Position numbers and translations under genes: made by a program. A stretch of DNA of 64,000 bases from Dipetalonema caudispina (Eukaryota; Nematoda; Chromadorea; Rhabditida; Onchocercidae). The stretch spans positions 1-64,000 of the forward strand of contig JABVXV010000026.1 of NCBI GenBank assembly GCA_013365325.1, given 5' to 3'. A model generated the notes under the pieces. The model was not told the DNA's origin, did not search any database, and saw nothing but the letters and a program-made list of their open reading frames with translations. Below, in pieces: positions 1 to 12,900 of the stretch (positions within the stretch are counted from its first letter, which is position 1; every line of letters starts with the position of its first letter).

Positions 1-190
<190 letters not shown>

Positions 191-209
191 AAGTACCATT
201 ATTGTTGCT

Positions 210-945
210 ACTACGAACAAGCATATCATTTGTACAATTCATTAAATCTTTCGGATCAGATTCTGGAACTTCATTTCCTCAATTTCATACCAAATGAGTT
301 GAAGAACTGTAATTTTTTTGTATTCATTTTCATCGATCCTTAGATATTTTCCCAACCATCGCCTTTGCTGTGGAATCCATGTAACTAAAAGTCCGCTTAG
401 CCGCTAATATCTTATATTCTGATATTTCGTCTTTTGTGGCTATCATCTATTATGATAATACCAATCAAATTGATTATTTTTCCTTTCTTCAACCACTGTA
501 GCACCTAAAATATTATGCGTAAGCACCCAATATTTATATTCTAAAATTATTTCAAAATCTTCCCATCCTTCCGGATGATTTGTAGTCTCATCATTTCTCT
601 ATTATCAATTTATGCCACTGATAAAATAATCAAAACTGAATCATCATTACTTCTTCCCTTGCTTCCATTAATGCAATCATTCAGTTCTCTTTTCTTCTCT
701 TCAACAGTTTTACCTTTGATTATAATAATTGTTTTTCCGCTCTCTACCATTCTTCGAAATACGCAGAGCCCAGTGATTCGTAATTTGCAGTCATTAATTT
801 CGTGTTTTTCGATCCCTCTCCTTTAACTGTTCATCATTACAATCAACACTTCTTGCATTGTATCGAATTAATGGAATCACTCACTTGTTTATTACTCGAA
901 TAATATTGTCGACACTTAATTTCCATTTCAGTATTTCTTTAATTT
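210..945 (-). other. Coding-like minus-strand fragments, unassigned (possible pseudogene)
   Basis: Read on the minus strand this stretch gives several open segments with protein-like composition. About 885-945 reads KEILKWKLSVDNIIRVIN and ends at a GTGAG donor. 610-820 follows an AAG acceptor in matching phase and contains LRITGLCVFRRMVESGKT. 443-588 contains NHPEGWEDFEIILEYKYWVL. 330-447 contains AAKRTFSYMDSTAKAMVGKI. The first two segments join in frame across a roughly 60-nt intron. The others are separated by stop codons and would need very short introns or frameshifts. Either this is a short real gene with unusual introns or a decayed gene or element. I recognise no family. The same region holds overlapping plus-strand ORFs (575-826, 988-1197) that I consider less convincing. 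Confidence 0.3.
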
Positions 946-1764
946 TATTTTAAATGCATAAAAACTATTGCGCCAACTAAGGGGCATATGAATGTTTACT
1001 ATTGTTCTTCGTTTCTCAAACAACTTTCTCATTTAATAGGTATCTATACAATCTATGCTATTGAAAAATACTCTTCGAATCAAATTGAAAACATTAAAAT
1101 GCATGTCTTCAAATATTGCCAAGAATTCGAACCAATTGCTAATCGTGTGATTGAAAATTGCAACATTGCTAGATTATTTAATTTCGAGATGATTTAAAAC
1201 AGACTTGCAATTATTTATGAGAAGTGAATGCAAGAATGAAATGATAATTTGGTCAACTAATGTAGACACCAATCAATCTAAACAAATGTCACACCCATTT
1301 CTAACCATCCTTCATCACTCCCATTTACAACACAACCAGTTTCTCAAAAAAAAAATTCATGCTCAATAAAATTTTCCTTTCTTTGCCTTTCAGTTGATGC
1401 TATTCATATTTCCTCTTATCGTCTTTTCTATCTATCTTTTACTTGAAGTGGTTGATCATTCTACTGCTCTCCTCTTCAACAAATACAGTTCATTTCATAT
1501 GCTTAGATGGCTGTCGTACAGATAGGAATTTGATAGTAACTGATTATGTATGAAGATGATTAAAATAAGAGGAGCACCGAGGATAAAATGAAACGGTGAC
1601 AATAGTTACAATAAATTTCTTGTAGTGACAAATTTCACTCTCAAAATAATCAAAATAAAATAGCTAAATTTAGACGAAAAATATAAATTTGAAAATATTT
1701 TCTAAAAGTGTTGCAATGATCATCCAAAAACTATCTCTGGGAAATGAATTTGTAAATTATAGAG

Positions 1765-2500
1765 ATGAGTATCGATATAGATGCCTTAGCTACTGCCGCT
1801 CGACTTGCCATGGATCGGGCCTACTGTCCCTATAGCAACTTTGCTGTGGGCGCTGCTCTGTTAACCAAAGATGACAAAGTGATCACAGCAGGTATTTTCT
1901 TCTCTTTAAAAAGCCTCAAGCAAGAACATACCTCGATATTACTTCCATATCCTCTGCTTCTAAAATAATGAGATGATAATTCTTATCTCTCACTTAATGA
2001 GCTGACTTCCCGAAAGATCATAGGAAACGTAGAAAATGCATCATATGGTGGAACAATATGTGCGGAACGAAGTGCAGTAATACGAGCCGTAGCTGAAGGA
2101 CATCGAGAATTTCAAGCAATCGCAGTTTGCACAACACCAGCTGAACCCAGTTCTCCTTGCGGAATTTGTCGGCAATTTCTTATTGAATTTGGTGACATGA
2201 CGGTATGTTTTTTTCTTTCCACATTCAAGCGTAAATTGCAAAAGTCGCTTGGCTGAATAGTCCTGCTATACAACGGTTACTCTTCAAAACATTAACTTCA
2301 CATAGTATAACCAAATATGATATTATTAATTCCAGAAGAGTTGAGTGTATTCCTAATGAAAAATTGAAAGGTGATCTTACTGATCGTTAATTAGTCTTTT
2401 TCAGGTAATAATGACGTCATCAACGTCCAATAAACGAATAGAAATGCAGCTCTCACAGTTGCTACCAATGTCTTTTACATCAAACGATTTGAAGGACTGA
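1765..2500 (+). CDS. cdd: Cytidine deaminase (three exons, complete)
   Basis: Zinc-dependent cytidine/deoxycytidine deaminase of the small homotetrameric type; it hydrolyses cytidine to uridine in pyrimidine salvage, in the cytosol. Exons are 1765-1891, 2024-2202 and 2405-2500; phases match and the product is 133 residues, normal for the family (about 130-150). Seen in the protein: the N-terminal [15 protein letters not shown] substrate-binding strand; the CAERSA motif, with zinc Cys and the catalytic proton-shuttle Glu; and the PCGIC motif with the other two zinc cysteines. The ATG at 1765 gives the expected N terminus, so no upstream exon is needed. AATAAA signals follow at 2537-2546. C. 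elegans has more than one cdd gene and I cannot say which is orthologous. Confidence 0.94.
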
Positions 2501-2536
2501 AGTTTGATTACTGTCCTTTGTCTCATTTAAATATTT

Positions 2537-2546
2537 AATAAATAAA
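2537..2546 (+). terminator. Polyadenylation signals of the cytidine deaminase gene
   Basis: Two overlapping AATAAA hexamers lie about 37-46 nt after the stop codon at 2500, the usual place for nematode 3' end formation. Confidence 0.7.
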
Positions 2547-5429
2547 TCAGTTTTCAAATAAAAACTTTTCTTAGCATAATTGTAAAGGTAATAATACCAT
2601 TATGCATTATCTGAGAACGTTCCCAATTCATCAAAAGTTATTGATTAATTATTCAATCTCATTAATGAACCTTAATAAAAGATGAAATAATTTCAAATAC
2701 AGTATCATATCACAGAGAATTTCCTTCAGATAATGTGGTTCTTAAAGAACTGCGCGAAAGGAGAACAAAAACCTCTAACAAGTTACTTCCTGGTGTCTAA
2801 ATTTATCTTTATAAGTTACCAGTGATTTCTATCCTTATATATAAACAATTTTGTAGTAACTTATCCTATCTAGTCATAAATTCTAACAATTTGCGAGGAA
2901 TTAAATTAACAGTAATTAACAATATGTGCGAATAAATAATTTTACCTTCATAACATCTACTATCCGAATAATTAATTGTACAAAAGATTACTGTTCACTT
3001 CGCATTTCACTGTTTGCTTCCATTCTTAATGTCACCTCAATTGCAGGTTGAAGTAAATTAAGCCCATCTGAACGTACAAAAAAAGAAATATGGGATTAGT
3101 TTCATTTTCTATGTGTCATCTGCTCTTATAAATTAATAAAATTGATAAACGAAGTAAACCAAGTCTACAATTTATCAACTCATAATTGTGAAGCAAAAGG
3201 AGTTTTGTCATATTTAAATAGAATTTAAGAATAAATATTGGAAATAGAATAGCAGTGTTTCAATGATTTCCAAATGTGTTATTTGCTAACTAAATTTCAC
3301 TATATGACACTTGCCTGCTACAATTGTCATTATAGCTGCTAATTGAACTTAGATTAAATTAGATTAGAATTCCAGATGATTACGAAAGATGGATAGTTCA
3401 TACTTGGTGATAAGTTTGGTTAAACAAACTGGTAAATAATTCTTTTTAAACAGCTATTGACCAATTTAGTGATTTTAATCTGAGAAGGTTAGTCCCGATA
3501 GCGAGATCATTTTTTTAAATTTTAACCTTGGTCTTTGCTGCTATGTTATATTTTTGATTATCAAAGCGTTGGAAACTATTAGAACATAAAAAATGGGGAA
3601 TTTCAAGTGAGTACATAAGCAATGCAAAGGTTTAATATTTCATTTTAGCATGATATCATTGTTATTCAATAGAGAGCGATTTTGAATACGGCTTCAAAAA
3701 TTAAGCATGGAAAGCAAAATGAATCAACATATGCGAATAAACTTATTAAAACGTCTACATAAATAATTAAAAAAATTTAACCTTAGGCTTCCCCTAGTCT
3801 TTTTCCTTAGTTTCAACCTTAGTTTTTTTTCAAAAGTTAAACTGTGGGACTTTACCTTAATCTCTCTCTTGACGTAAATAATATATGAAATGGCCTGTAA
3901 TCAACCGTTTCGCAGCTTGACTTTTGGAAAAATCATTGCGGTTTTGAACTATTGCATCTTCGAATCCTTTAAGAGCTCATTTTCAAGCGGATATGACCTT
4001 AGATTTGATCTTAAAAAATTTTTTAACATCTTCAGACTAAAAGTTATAAAAAGAAAATATGTAGAAAATAAAAAATTATAAATAGAATTTGAAATTCATA
4101 TTTTTTAGATTATACGACAATTGCTTGTTGTTTTAAGTTCTCTCTGATACTTTGTTTTCAAATTTCCTCGAATCCATTATTTTTAGAACTTTCATCCTTC
4201 AAGTGATTTGCATCCTCTAGAAGCATACATAATCCCTCTTCAATTTCGTTTGCTACATTCGTTACGATCACGGTGGTATAATATATTGATAATATTCGAT
4301 CACCACAATCATACTAGATTACTTCCACAGTTAGATATTGGTGTCAACTATTTGACTAGTTGATTTGTTGTAGCACTTTCAAGGGTATGAAGAATTTGGC
4401 TTCTAGTATTTCTTGCTTCTTTCTCTGACAGTAATATTTGATTACTTCCACAGCTATGTTTCATATCAGCAATAATAATTACCAATTCCTAATGTTCCTT
4501 AATTTAAACCCATTCGTTTCTCTCACTAATGTGTAAGTAATAACTTAATCAATCTTCTTTATTTGGTATTAACTTAATTCAAAATCGAATTTCCCCTATC
4601 TTGACTCTCCCCGATAATCGAACTTTTGATCCTTTACTTCTTTCTGACTTCCAATTCAGTTAACTATGGCTTTTTCCATCTAAAGGCAATCCATTTGGGA
4701 AATGGCTCTCTTTATGCAATCTTCCTGTCAATACCGATCACTTTTTTCTCTCTTTATTGCATGGCTGATGAGATGATTAATTTCTTTATATCGGAAATCC
4801 TTACAAGGCCCTTACCAGAAAATGGATTACAGATAATAAATACTGAAACATAATTGATTCACCACAGAATCAATCAAATCTATTATAGTAATCCTTCTTT
4901 TCACTCATTATTTAATTCGCATCGCATTCCAAAACTCATTGAACGCCTAAAATTGTACAACAAAGGGAATTGATACAGTGATGAACAAAAAAGTGATATT
5001 AACTACAATAGTAAGTCGGTGGCGTAGTATCTGCATATAACCAATTTAAACAATTCTTTTATAAGCATTAATAAAATTGAACAGTGTCGAAAAAGATAAC
5101 AAATCATGATTAACAATACTATTAATCACAGTTATGTATATATTAATATGCGCACTGAGTTTTGCCGTAATATCACAAAATGTTTTCTTTTTTTTTTTTT
5201 CTCTCTATGTCCTTCTTACTATTCCAAGCTTACAACAGCAAAAAGAGGTAACAAAGATTACGAAAATATAACAGTGTACCTAAGTAAGGGAGGAAAAAAA
5301 AGGAATGAAAAGCTTTTTGCAGAAAGAGTAATTCATTTATTATGATCCCCCAAATTTAATAAAATTTCCCATTAATAACAATAGCCAGAGAATTATTACA
5401 AACAAATATACTTCAACTTCGTTTTAGTT

Positions 5430-5530
5430 TGAAAAAAAAAAAAAAAAAAAAAAAACAAATAATTTAAAAAAAAAAAAAAAAAACACGAAAAATTCAATAT
5501 AACACACGTACACATATACAAACACACATA

Positions 5531-5567
<37 letters not shown>

Positions 5568-5606
5568 ACACATATACATACACATACACATACACATAGT
5601 CAAGGG
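5430..5606. repeat. Poly-A tracts and CA microsatellite
   Basis: Two A-runs (about 5431-5454 and 5466-5483) are followed by a CA/TACA-rich tract to about 5606, including an uninterrupted CA run near 5536-5561. The minus ORF here (poly-Val/Cys/Phe) is a by-product of the repeat. Confidence 0.95.
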
Positions 5607-6540
5607 ACAACGGTAATATAACATCCCTAAGTCCGTATAAAATGCCTACAAAAAACGATACCAACTAAAGCTTTGTATAATTTCTTTTATTTATTTCCGA
5701 TGGTAACTACTCAGAATCACTGACCAAAGCGCGCAGACAGAATTGAACAATTTGAGAGATAATTTCTAAGTTATCTTGACGGTTAACATGTCATTTTTCA
5801 GACTTAGTATACAACCTATGAAGAAATATTTGGTCAAATAACCGGATAAGTTTGGTAATCTCCCTCACTGATTTATGATTATCAAACTTAAAAACAGACG
5901 ACCTCTTGCTAGTTGCTCTTTGATATAAAAAACCTACAGTTAAAATATTCCGGCAGGCTTTGTAACGTTAAATTACTGGCAATGATAATAACAATGCAGT
6001 TAATATTAATAATCAAACAATCGAAATATAAGGATTGATCATAAGTCAAATAACATGCACAATTTTATATTTACAAAGAAAGAAAGGGAGCGAAATTACA
6101 CTACTGGAATATTTTCCTCGATGTATTTATTTCTGAACACATCTGAAGGGAAAATAATATTCAACGAAAAAAACCACTTTCGCTGTTCATAAAAAAAGAT
6201 ACAATTCTTGAACTGGATCGAGAAAAAAGAAAATAACTAGCTTAAACTAAATGAGAAAATTATATTGTTGAATGGATAGAAAATTGCCTGATATTACTGC
6301 TCGACAGGATAACAACTAAGCTAGAACAGTAAGATGAAGAAGGACAAAATAAGGGACGAAATGATAAAGGACAAAAGCATTCATTTTTTAGGAATCACTC
6401 TATACTTCGTAGGATCTTGAGAAGAAACGATGGACTGGGAATTTCTAAACCTAACAGACCTTATGAAAATATCATTCGTCCATTATCAAATAATTTTCTC
6501 TGGATTCAAATGGGAAAAAATTAAATTACCAAAGTAAATC

Positions 6541-6558
6541 ATATATATATATATATAT
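6541..6558. repeat. AT dinucleotide microsatellite
   Basis: Nine tandem AT units. Confidence 0.9.
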
Positions 6559-6953
6559 GATCGTTACTTAATCAGGCAAATATATTTGAGGAAGTCATTA
6601 AACAATTAACTTTGGTAACCCACATATCGAGAACGGATGAAGCGAAATAAAATAAATGCAAATGAGTATAAAAATGAGGGAAAAGCAATGTCGGGAATTA
6701 ACGAGAACATGTCGATTTCAATATTTCCGGCTGAAGTTTCCAGAATGTTTCACGGAAATATCTATCTTTAGTCGTTTAAGCATGTCCCGTTCTAGCTCAG
6801 CTTTTTTTGCAAAGTCAGACTGTAAAACTCTCAATTTAGGCTCTTTTCATCCATAACTCACGCTGAACTTGCTTTTTCTTCTCTTTCTGAAATCTGCGCT
6901 TCAATGCAAACCATATAACCTTTGTTCTTTTGAAATGCAACACGACGTTTCAC

Positions 6954-9900
6954 TCAATCAATCGTAGCTTTGTTGTTAAATGTATCCAGATAATCGATCA
7001 CAGCTTTATAGCAAAAATCATATTGTTCCTAAACCAGTGAAGTGTTATACTAATAATTAATGTTGTTTAATCTTGAATTCTGTTTAAGAAAGCCTTAATC
7101 AGTTTTAAGAAACTACAATGAATGTCAATATTTGCATATTCAATTAAATTTAAGTCACATGATACTTTCACTGTTAATAAGAATCCAACACAAGCTAATC
7201 ATTCTATTCATCAGTATTTTTCCAAACAATACTGCTTAACGTCAGATGAGCGGAGCAAAAAAAAATATCACGGCAGTAAGTTTTCAAATTTATTCTTGAG
7301 AAAGTAAACGAAATTTACGGTCTGAGTTTAAAAACGTACAAATTTTGTGAACATAAGTGGTCTCCTCTGCTGTAAACTTCGAACAGTTTGAAATACATCG
7401 ATACGATTTTCCGCTTTGAGCCTTTCGAGCAATAACGACACACAACAATAAAGACCCGTTTTGAACGATCCGTCTCTGAAAATCAGAAATTCAGTGACTG
7501 AAATACTTTTGACTATTGAGATAATTTATTAAAGGCAAAAAAGTAAGAAGTCCCCGATAATCTAACTAATGGGTGACTTAGACGAAAAAGGTTTAACAGA
7601 TGACAGAGCTAATCTCTTACAAGAGGATTCAGCTATGGTTGTGCTGCTTAGTGTCATGCTATCACTGAAAATGAGGTTCAAGCTATATTAATGAAAGGAT
7701 GGAGGGAACAATTATCTCTTTATTAATCTTATCGAACTGCTCATTATAGATGAATAAAAAATCCTCGGATAAGAAAATCTTATCTAAGCTATTACTAACT
7801 TCACGAAAAAATATTAATAAGAACCTCGAATGCAGAATTATGGGACCTGCTTCTTGATGGTCACTCTGTAACGAAAGCACTCGACTTATTAAATCAATTA
7901 TTGATTCAGTCGATTCTGGCAGTACTTTATCTGGCGGCCAACATAGATAAGCATACTGTATCACCTCGCGATATGTTTTTTCCTGAAAGGATTATTTTGT
8001 TTTTCATTGTAAATTAATCTTGGAGAAAATTTTAATTAGAAAAAATTTCAGGAAATTTCAAAGGCACAGATATTTTTCCAATGCCAAAAAACCACAAATT
8101 TCTCCAAGATAAAACTTTAAAAAATCCAAATATTGAAGCCATTAATCCACGACGCTACAATTACTTCCTTGTTAAACGAGAAACATATTAAAAAAGTATT
8201 GTTAGAACCACTACTATTCACTCAGTTTTGTTCTTCAGATTATAACGATCAATTGTAATTACTTTACGGACTTAAGTATATCGTATGACATAAAAGCACA
8301 TGACATCAGTATTTTTATCTATTTACTAAAGGAAAAAGTGCGAACTTTTGCAAACTTGTAAGTAAACTTTCTGAGGGCAAATGTTGGAAACAACTCTTCT
8401 TCAATCAGTTTGATTGACACTTCGGCGTCGCGTCCTAGCGTTTTTACACGCCCCACTTCACTCGGCCAATACTGAAATTCAAAAACAAATGAAAAAACCG
8501 CGAAAAAGATTTCAAAGACTTATTTTTCTCAACTTTCAAGTTGTTACACTTTTAAGACCACTCCAATTAAACTAAATGTAGACGATGAACAATTTACTTT
8601 TTCAATCGGCGTAAATTCCGATTCAGACGACAACATCACAATAGCCCGTGAATTTTGTTCACCAATCATACACCAAAAATCGTAACATGTCTGCTCATCC
8701 AGTGGATCTTGAGCCAAGATATAAGGATAAAAGTAACCCTGAAATTAGAAAAAAAGCATTTGTTGCATGAGACAAAAAAATAGAAAATGCAAAAACATAT
8801 GAATTTTGTTCAAGTTTTTTCCAACCTCTGACTACAAGGCAATAACTCATACTTCAGCACTTATCTCTTAAACTCGTTCAAAAAGAAAAACAAATATAGC
8901 ACCTTAACCAGAGAAGCATTGATATAAGTTGAGTCGTTAATACTTCCAATAACAACTGGCAAAACGATCCGACAGTGATCGAATGGAACAGCATTTTCGC
9001 TACGATTCTTTCCTACATTCTCCGGCTTATGCGCAAAATTACATGTCCGTCGCGGTTCAAGTGTACGCTCCAGTCGCTGAATAAATTAAAAATGAATTTA
9101 TGACGTTATATTTTCTAATCTCCCTCTTTCACCTGATCCTATATTTATAATACGAACAATAACACGAAATTTGGATTATGTTTTAGCTATAATCCTGCTG
9201 ATTGATCATCAAATTCAGAACTCAAAAATGATTTACAACAGGTACTTAATACTGCTGATCATTCAAAGCATACTGAATGTTACGATCTAGAAACATGAAT
9301 CAAGTCTAAATACCTTGTATTCAGCTTCCATTGCAGTTAGTACCTTCTCGGAAGTAAAGGTATCGCTATTAACTTGTTGCAGTTTTGGAGCTGGTCGCTT
9401 TACAACAGCAGTAAACGCTGATCGGTTGGTCGATGTTTGCTGTTTGCGGAACTGTGGTTCATTCAGCGTACGGTAATGTTCACGAAATTGACCTACTTCG
9501 ATATCAGTTTCACCAAACATATACCATTCAGCCAATGCTTTATAAATAAAAAGATATTGTTCCTGAAATACATTTTCATCCATACATAATGTTCAAGACG
9601 TCATGTTTACAGGTTAGTAGGTAGGAGCTAAAAAGATTCTCAGGTTTTCGGCAAGAAATCCCAAAACAGTATTCTAGCTTTATCTTTTGCAAACAATCTC
9701 AAGTTTCATATTTGTCTTTAACAAAAGCATAGGATTAAATAATTTGAAGGAAGTAAAAAGTAAATTGACAAATTATTGACTGCCGAATAACAGAGCAATA
9801 AAGAGAATAAAAAAATACATATCCTTAATTTTATTAAATATAATTGGAATACGCTACGATTTAATAACAAAAAACGAAAACTTACAGCATTCTGAACCAT

Positions 9901-12900
9901 AGTATTTCGTTGCTTCCTCATTTCTGACACAAAACCAAACACATCTGCTTTACCCTCCTCGATACATTGGTCTAACAAACTATCGATTGCAATGAAAGTA
10001 CCCGTCCGACCCACACCAGCACTGTAATCATACATTTAATTTGTTTCATCCGCCATCAGCAGCTACATTTGAAACATTAACACTCTTTAAGATTTTTTCC
10101 ATTGATTTTTGCTCTCTGTTCACTCTTATTGTTCTATATGAAAAGAAAAAAAAAGATGCCATGTGATCATACTATATAACAGAGTGAATATAAATAAAGT
10201 TTTAGATTCTTTATTTAATATACCTGCAATGAACAACAACAGGACCACGGATATAATCACCCAGTTTGCGCAATTTCGATAAAAAGCGTAGCAAACCAGT
10301 AGTACACTCCGGTGCTTGTAAGTCGTTCCACGAGGTATAGTGATATTGCACAACACGACGCACTTCTGTATATAACATTTTTTTGTATTCTTAGCAGGAA
10401 TTTTTTCCTTTTTGATAAAATTTGACATAGAAAGTCTTTTAAGAAACCCAAGTATGATCAGTTATATCTAATGCAAAAAGTCGAATAGTGGGTAAAGACG
10501 TTTTGTATTGAATTAGAGTATGATCTTCATGATACTTTGCAAAAAACTTCATAATCTATTTCACAAGGAAATCAATTCGAGCTACCTGGTGTTTTAGTGA
10601 CAAATTCCGTTTCTGCATGAGCATCATTCAACTGCATATTGCTATTGCTACACCGCGAATTTCTTTTTGAATTCGAAGATATTTCGTTAAGAATGGAGTC
10701 AACTGAACCACGCATTGATGATGAACGGGACCTGAAAATTCAACCCAATAACAACAAAGACAATCTCAAATACTCTCATTGCGAACGACATATTTCCAGG
10801 AAAATATATGAGAAAAAGTAATCTGTGAACAATTGATAATGCTTCGCTAAACACGTCTTTACATCCCTACAATTATCTTTAACCTAGAATAAACCCATGA
10901 AAATAACTTACTTTATATTCACAATAACCGCAGAAGGATCGGCAGCTGTATCGCCAATTACATTCCGAACTTCATATGAAATGATTGCAGGACTTCCAGA
11001 GAGAGAACCATTCGCTACTGTTGGTTGGATTCGACGCACTTCAAAGTTGCGTATCGCATAATCAGAATAGTAAATCGAATCAAGTGGACGAACTTCCAAC
11101 TTATCATATGTTTTTGGGTCATCATCTGGCCAGTACTTTGCACACTGGCACTGAAATGACAAATTTATTAATTAAGTTTTCTGCTTACCACTATTTATTA
11201 ATACTGCAAAGTAGAACTAATGAAGACTTCCGGCACAAAATGCAAGGTGCCAGAAACAGGAAGGAGACAAGGAAAAAGAAAGGAATGTGCAAGTGGCACT
11301 ATCAAAGAGGAATAATCGACAGGTATGGAGCAATCAAATTTGCTAGGACACGACTTAGAATCCTGAGGTGCTACAGATTGAAAACTCTTGAAAAATATTT
11401 TAAAAGAAGAATGAAGCAGAAACCCGATTTCTCTCATAAAGATTGGCAACCATGACAATAACCCGCACTTTATGCTCCCAAATCATACGCCAAAAATCAT
11501 CCGTACTGGCATCTAGCGGACCCTGTGATGCAATGAATATTTTGCGACCTTTGTAACCCTGAAAAAAAAAGTGAAAACAAAACAGTCTTTCAGGTTGGTG
11601 CACATATGAAGAACAGTATGTCATTTTTGAATAGAAAGAAAACCTTCAATATTTAATCATTTTTATAGCTCTAAGTTGTCAACAAAAATGACTTACAAGC
11701 TTATAAGCATTACCTTTTTTTTTCACATTAGTGACTTTGCTACTTGGTACTCATTCATATCAAGCAAACAAAAACGAACGTTAGTAGTACAAATAAGACT
11801 TAACAGAAACGGAAATCTTAAAGTTATCCATCAAACGGTTGATCGATATAATAGTTTAATGCAATACTGATTATTTCACTCCGAATTTACTTTCCCACAA
11901 CTCTAATACGACCAAAAAGGGTTAAATCATTATGAAAAGGTTAACCAGCTATGTCAGTTACAACAAAATTTATATTATATCTAGCAAAATCAGGTAGAAA
12001 TAAAATTAATAAGTGACAAAACAATTAGAAAAGGAAAAAAGATGAAAATTGATTTGTATAGCACGGTAACCTTGACGAAATTAGCATTGATATAATCGGT
12101 TGATGGATCATTTCCAATAACCGGTAACTTGACACGTGTAGCATCGAATGCCTTTATATCATTGTAACGATTTTTATGAGCATTCTCGAGGCGTTCCGAA
12201 GCACTCGATTCCATCGAGCGATAATTTGGCAAAGCCTACAAAAAAAAAAAAAAAAAAAAAAAACACACACATTGCTAAATAATGATGGTAGAAGTGATAG
12301 GAGGGTTAAGTTTGAAGATAGGAAGAAGGTGAAAAGAGAGGGTAATGGTTTCTGTTAAGTTATTTTCAAAAATAGAGGAAGATAATTTGATACTTTTACA
12401 AAAAACCTACAACAAAAAGCAATAGTTTTGTTCAAATGACAAGAGAAATCATTACATCAAACTCGGAAATGCATAGATAGTTGCTGTCACGACGTCGGAT
12501 GGTGTATTCTTCGGGTAGATCATCAACAAGTGTTGCATGAAAATGAGGCTTTAGAAGTATACGATCCTTACTCATCGGACACAGCTGCTTTATCATTCCA
12601 TGCCTTAAAGACAAATAAAAAATAGCGGATTAACAACAAATCTTGATCATAAGTAAGGAGGTCCAATCGTGCATTTGCACTGCTAGCAATAAAGATTAAT
12701 TACATAGAAACAAAAATTGTGAAAAGAGCTTACAAACTGCACGCTTGAGTATGTCACGTTTAAAAGTAATCAATGCAGAGAAGATACCTGTGCAAAACAT
12801 AGGTAATAAATGAGGAGACTAGCATGATGAACAAAATCAAAGAAAGTATACTGAACAGCACTGTCATCCATGATTGGGTCCATTGCTCTACAATAAATTA

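Larger units (their letters stand above)
2560..6953. other. Gene-free interval between cytidine deaminase and receptor phosphatase
   Basis: AT-rich DNA in which I find no convincing exon on either strand. It includes the 3' flank of the receptor phosphatase gene (minus strand). Short degenerate repeats of the AACCTTAG type cluster around 3480-3860. A 14-bp direct repeat (GATTACTTCCACAG) occurs near 4317 and 4440. The plus ORF at 4626-4853 is hydrophobic but has no recognisable family and no supporting exons, so I left it out as a gene. Confidence 0.6.

Noticed and set aside
988..1197. Plus ORF with plausible composition (KMHVFKYCQEFEPIANRVIE)
   Set aside because: No acceptor/donor support and no family; the neighbouring coding-like signal is on the minus strand.
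4626..4853. Hydrophobic plus ORF
   Set aside because: Single open frame in AT-rich DNA without a splice partner or a recognisable family.
5424..5624. Minus ORF of Val/Cys/Tyr repeats
   Set aside because: Translation of CA and A/T simple repeats.
10985..11455. Longest ORF in the window, plus strand, 156 codons
   Set aside because: Most of it is antisense to two conserved phosphatase exons and the intron between them; no start context and no known motif.
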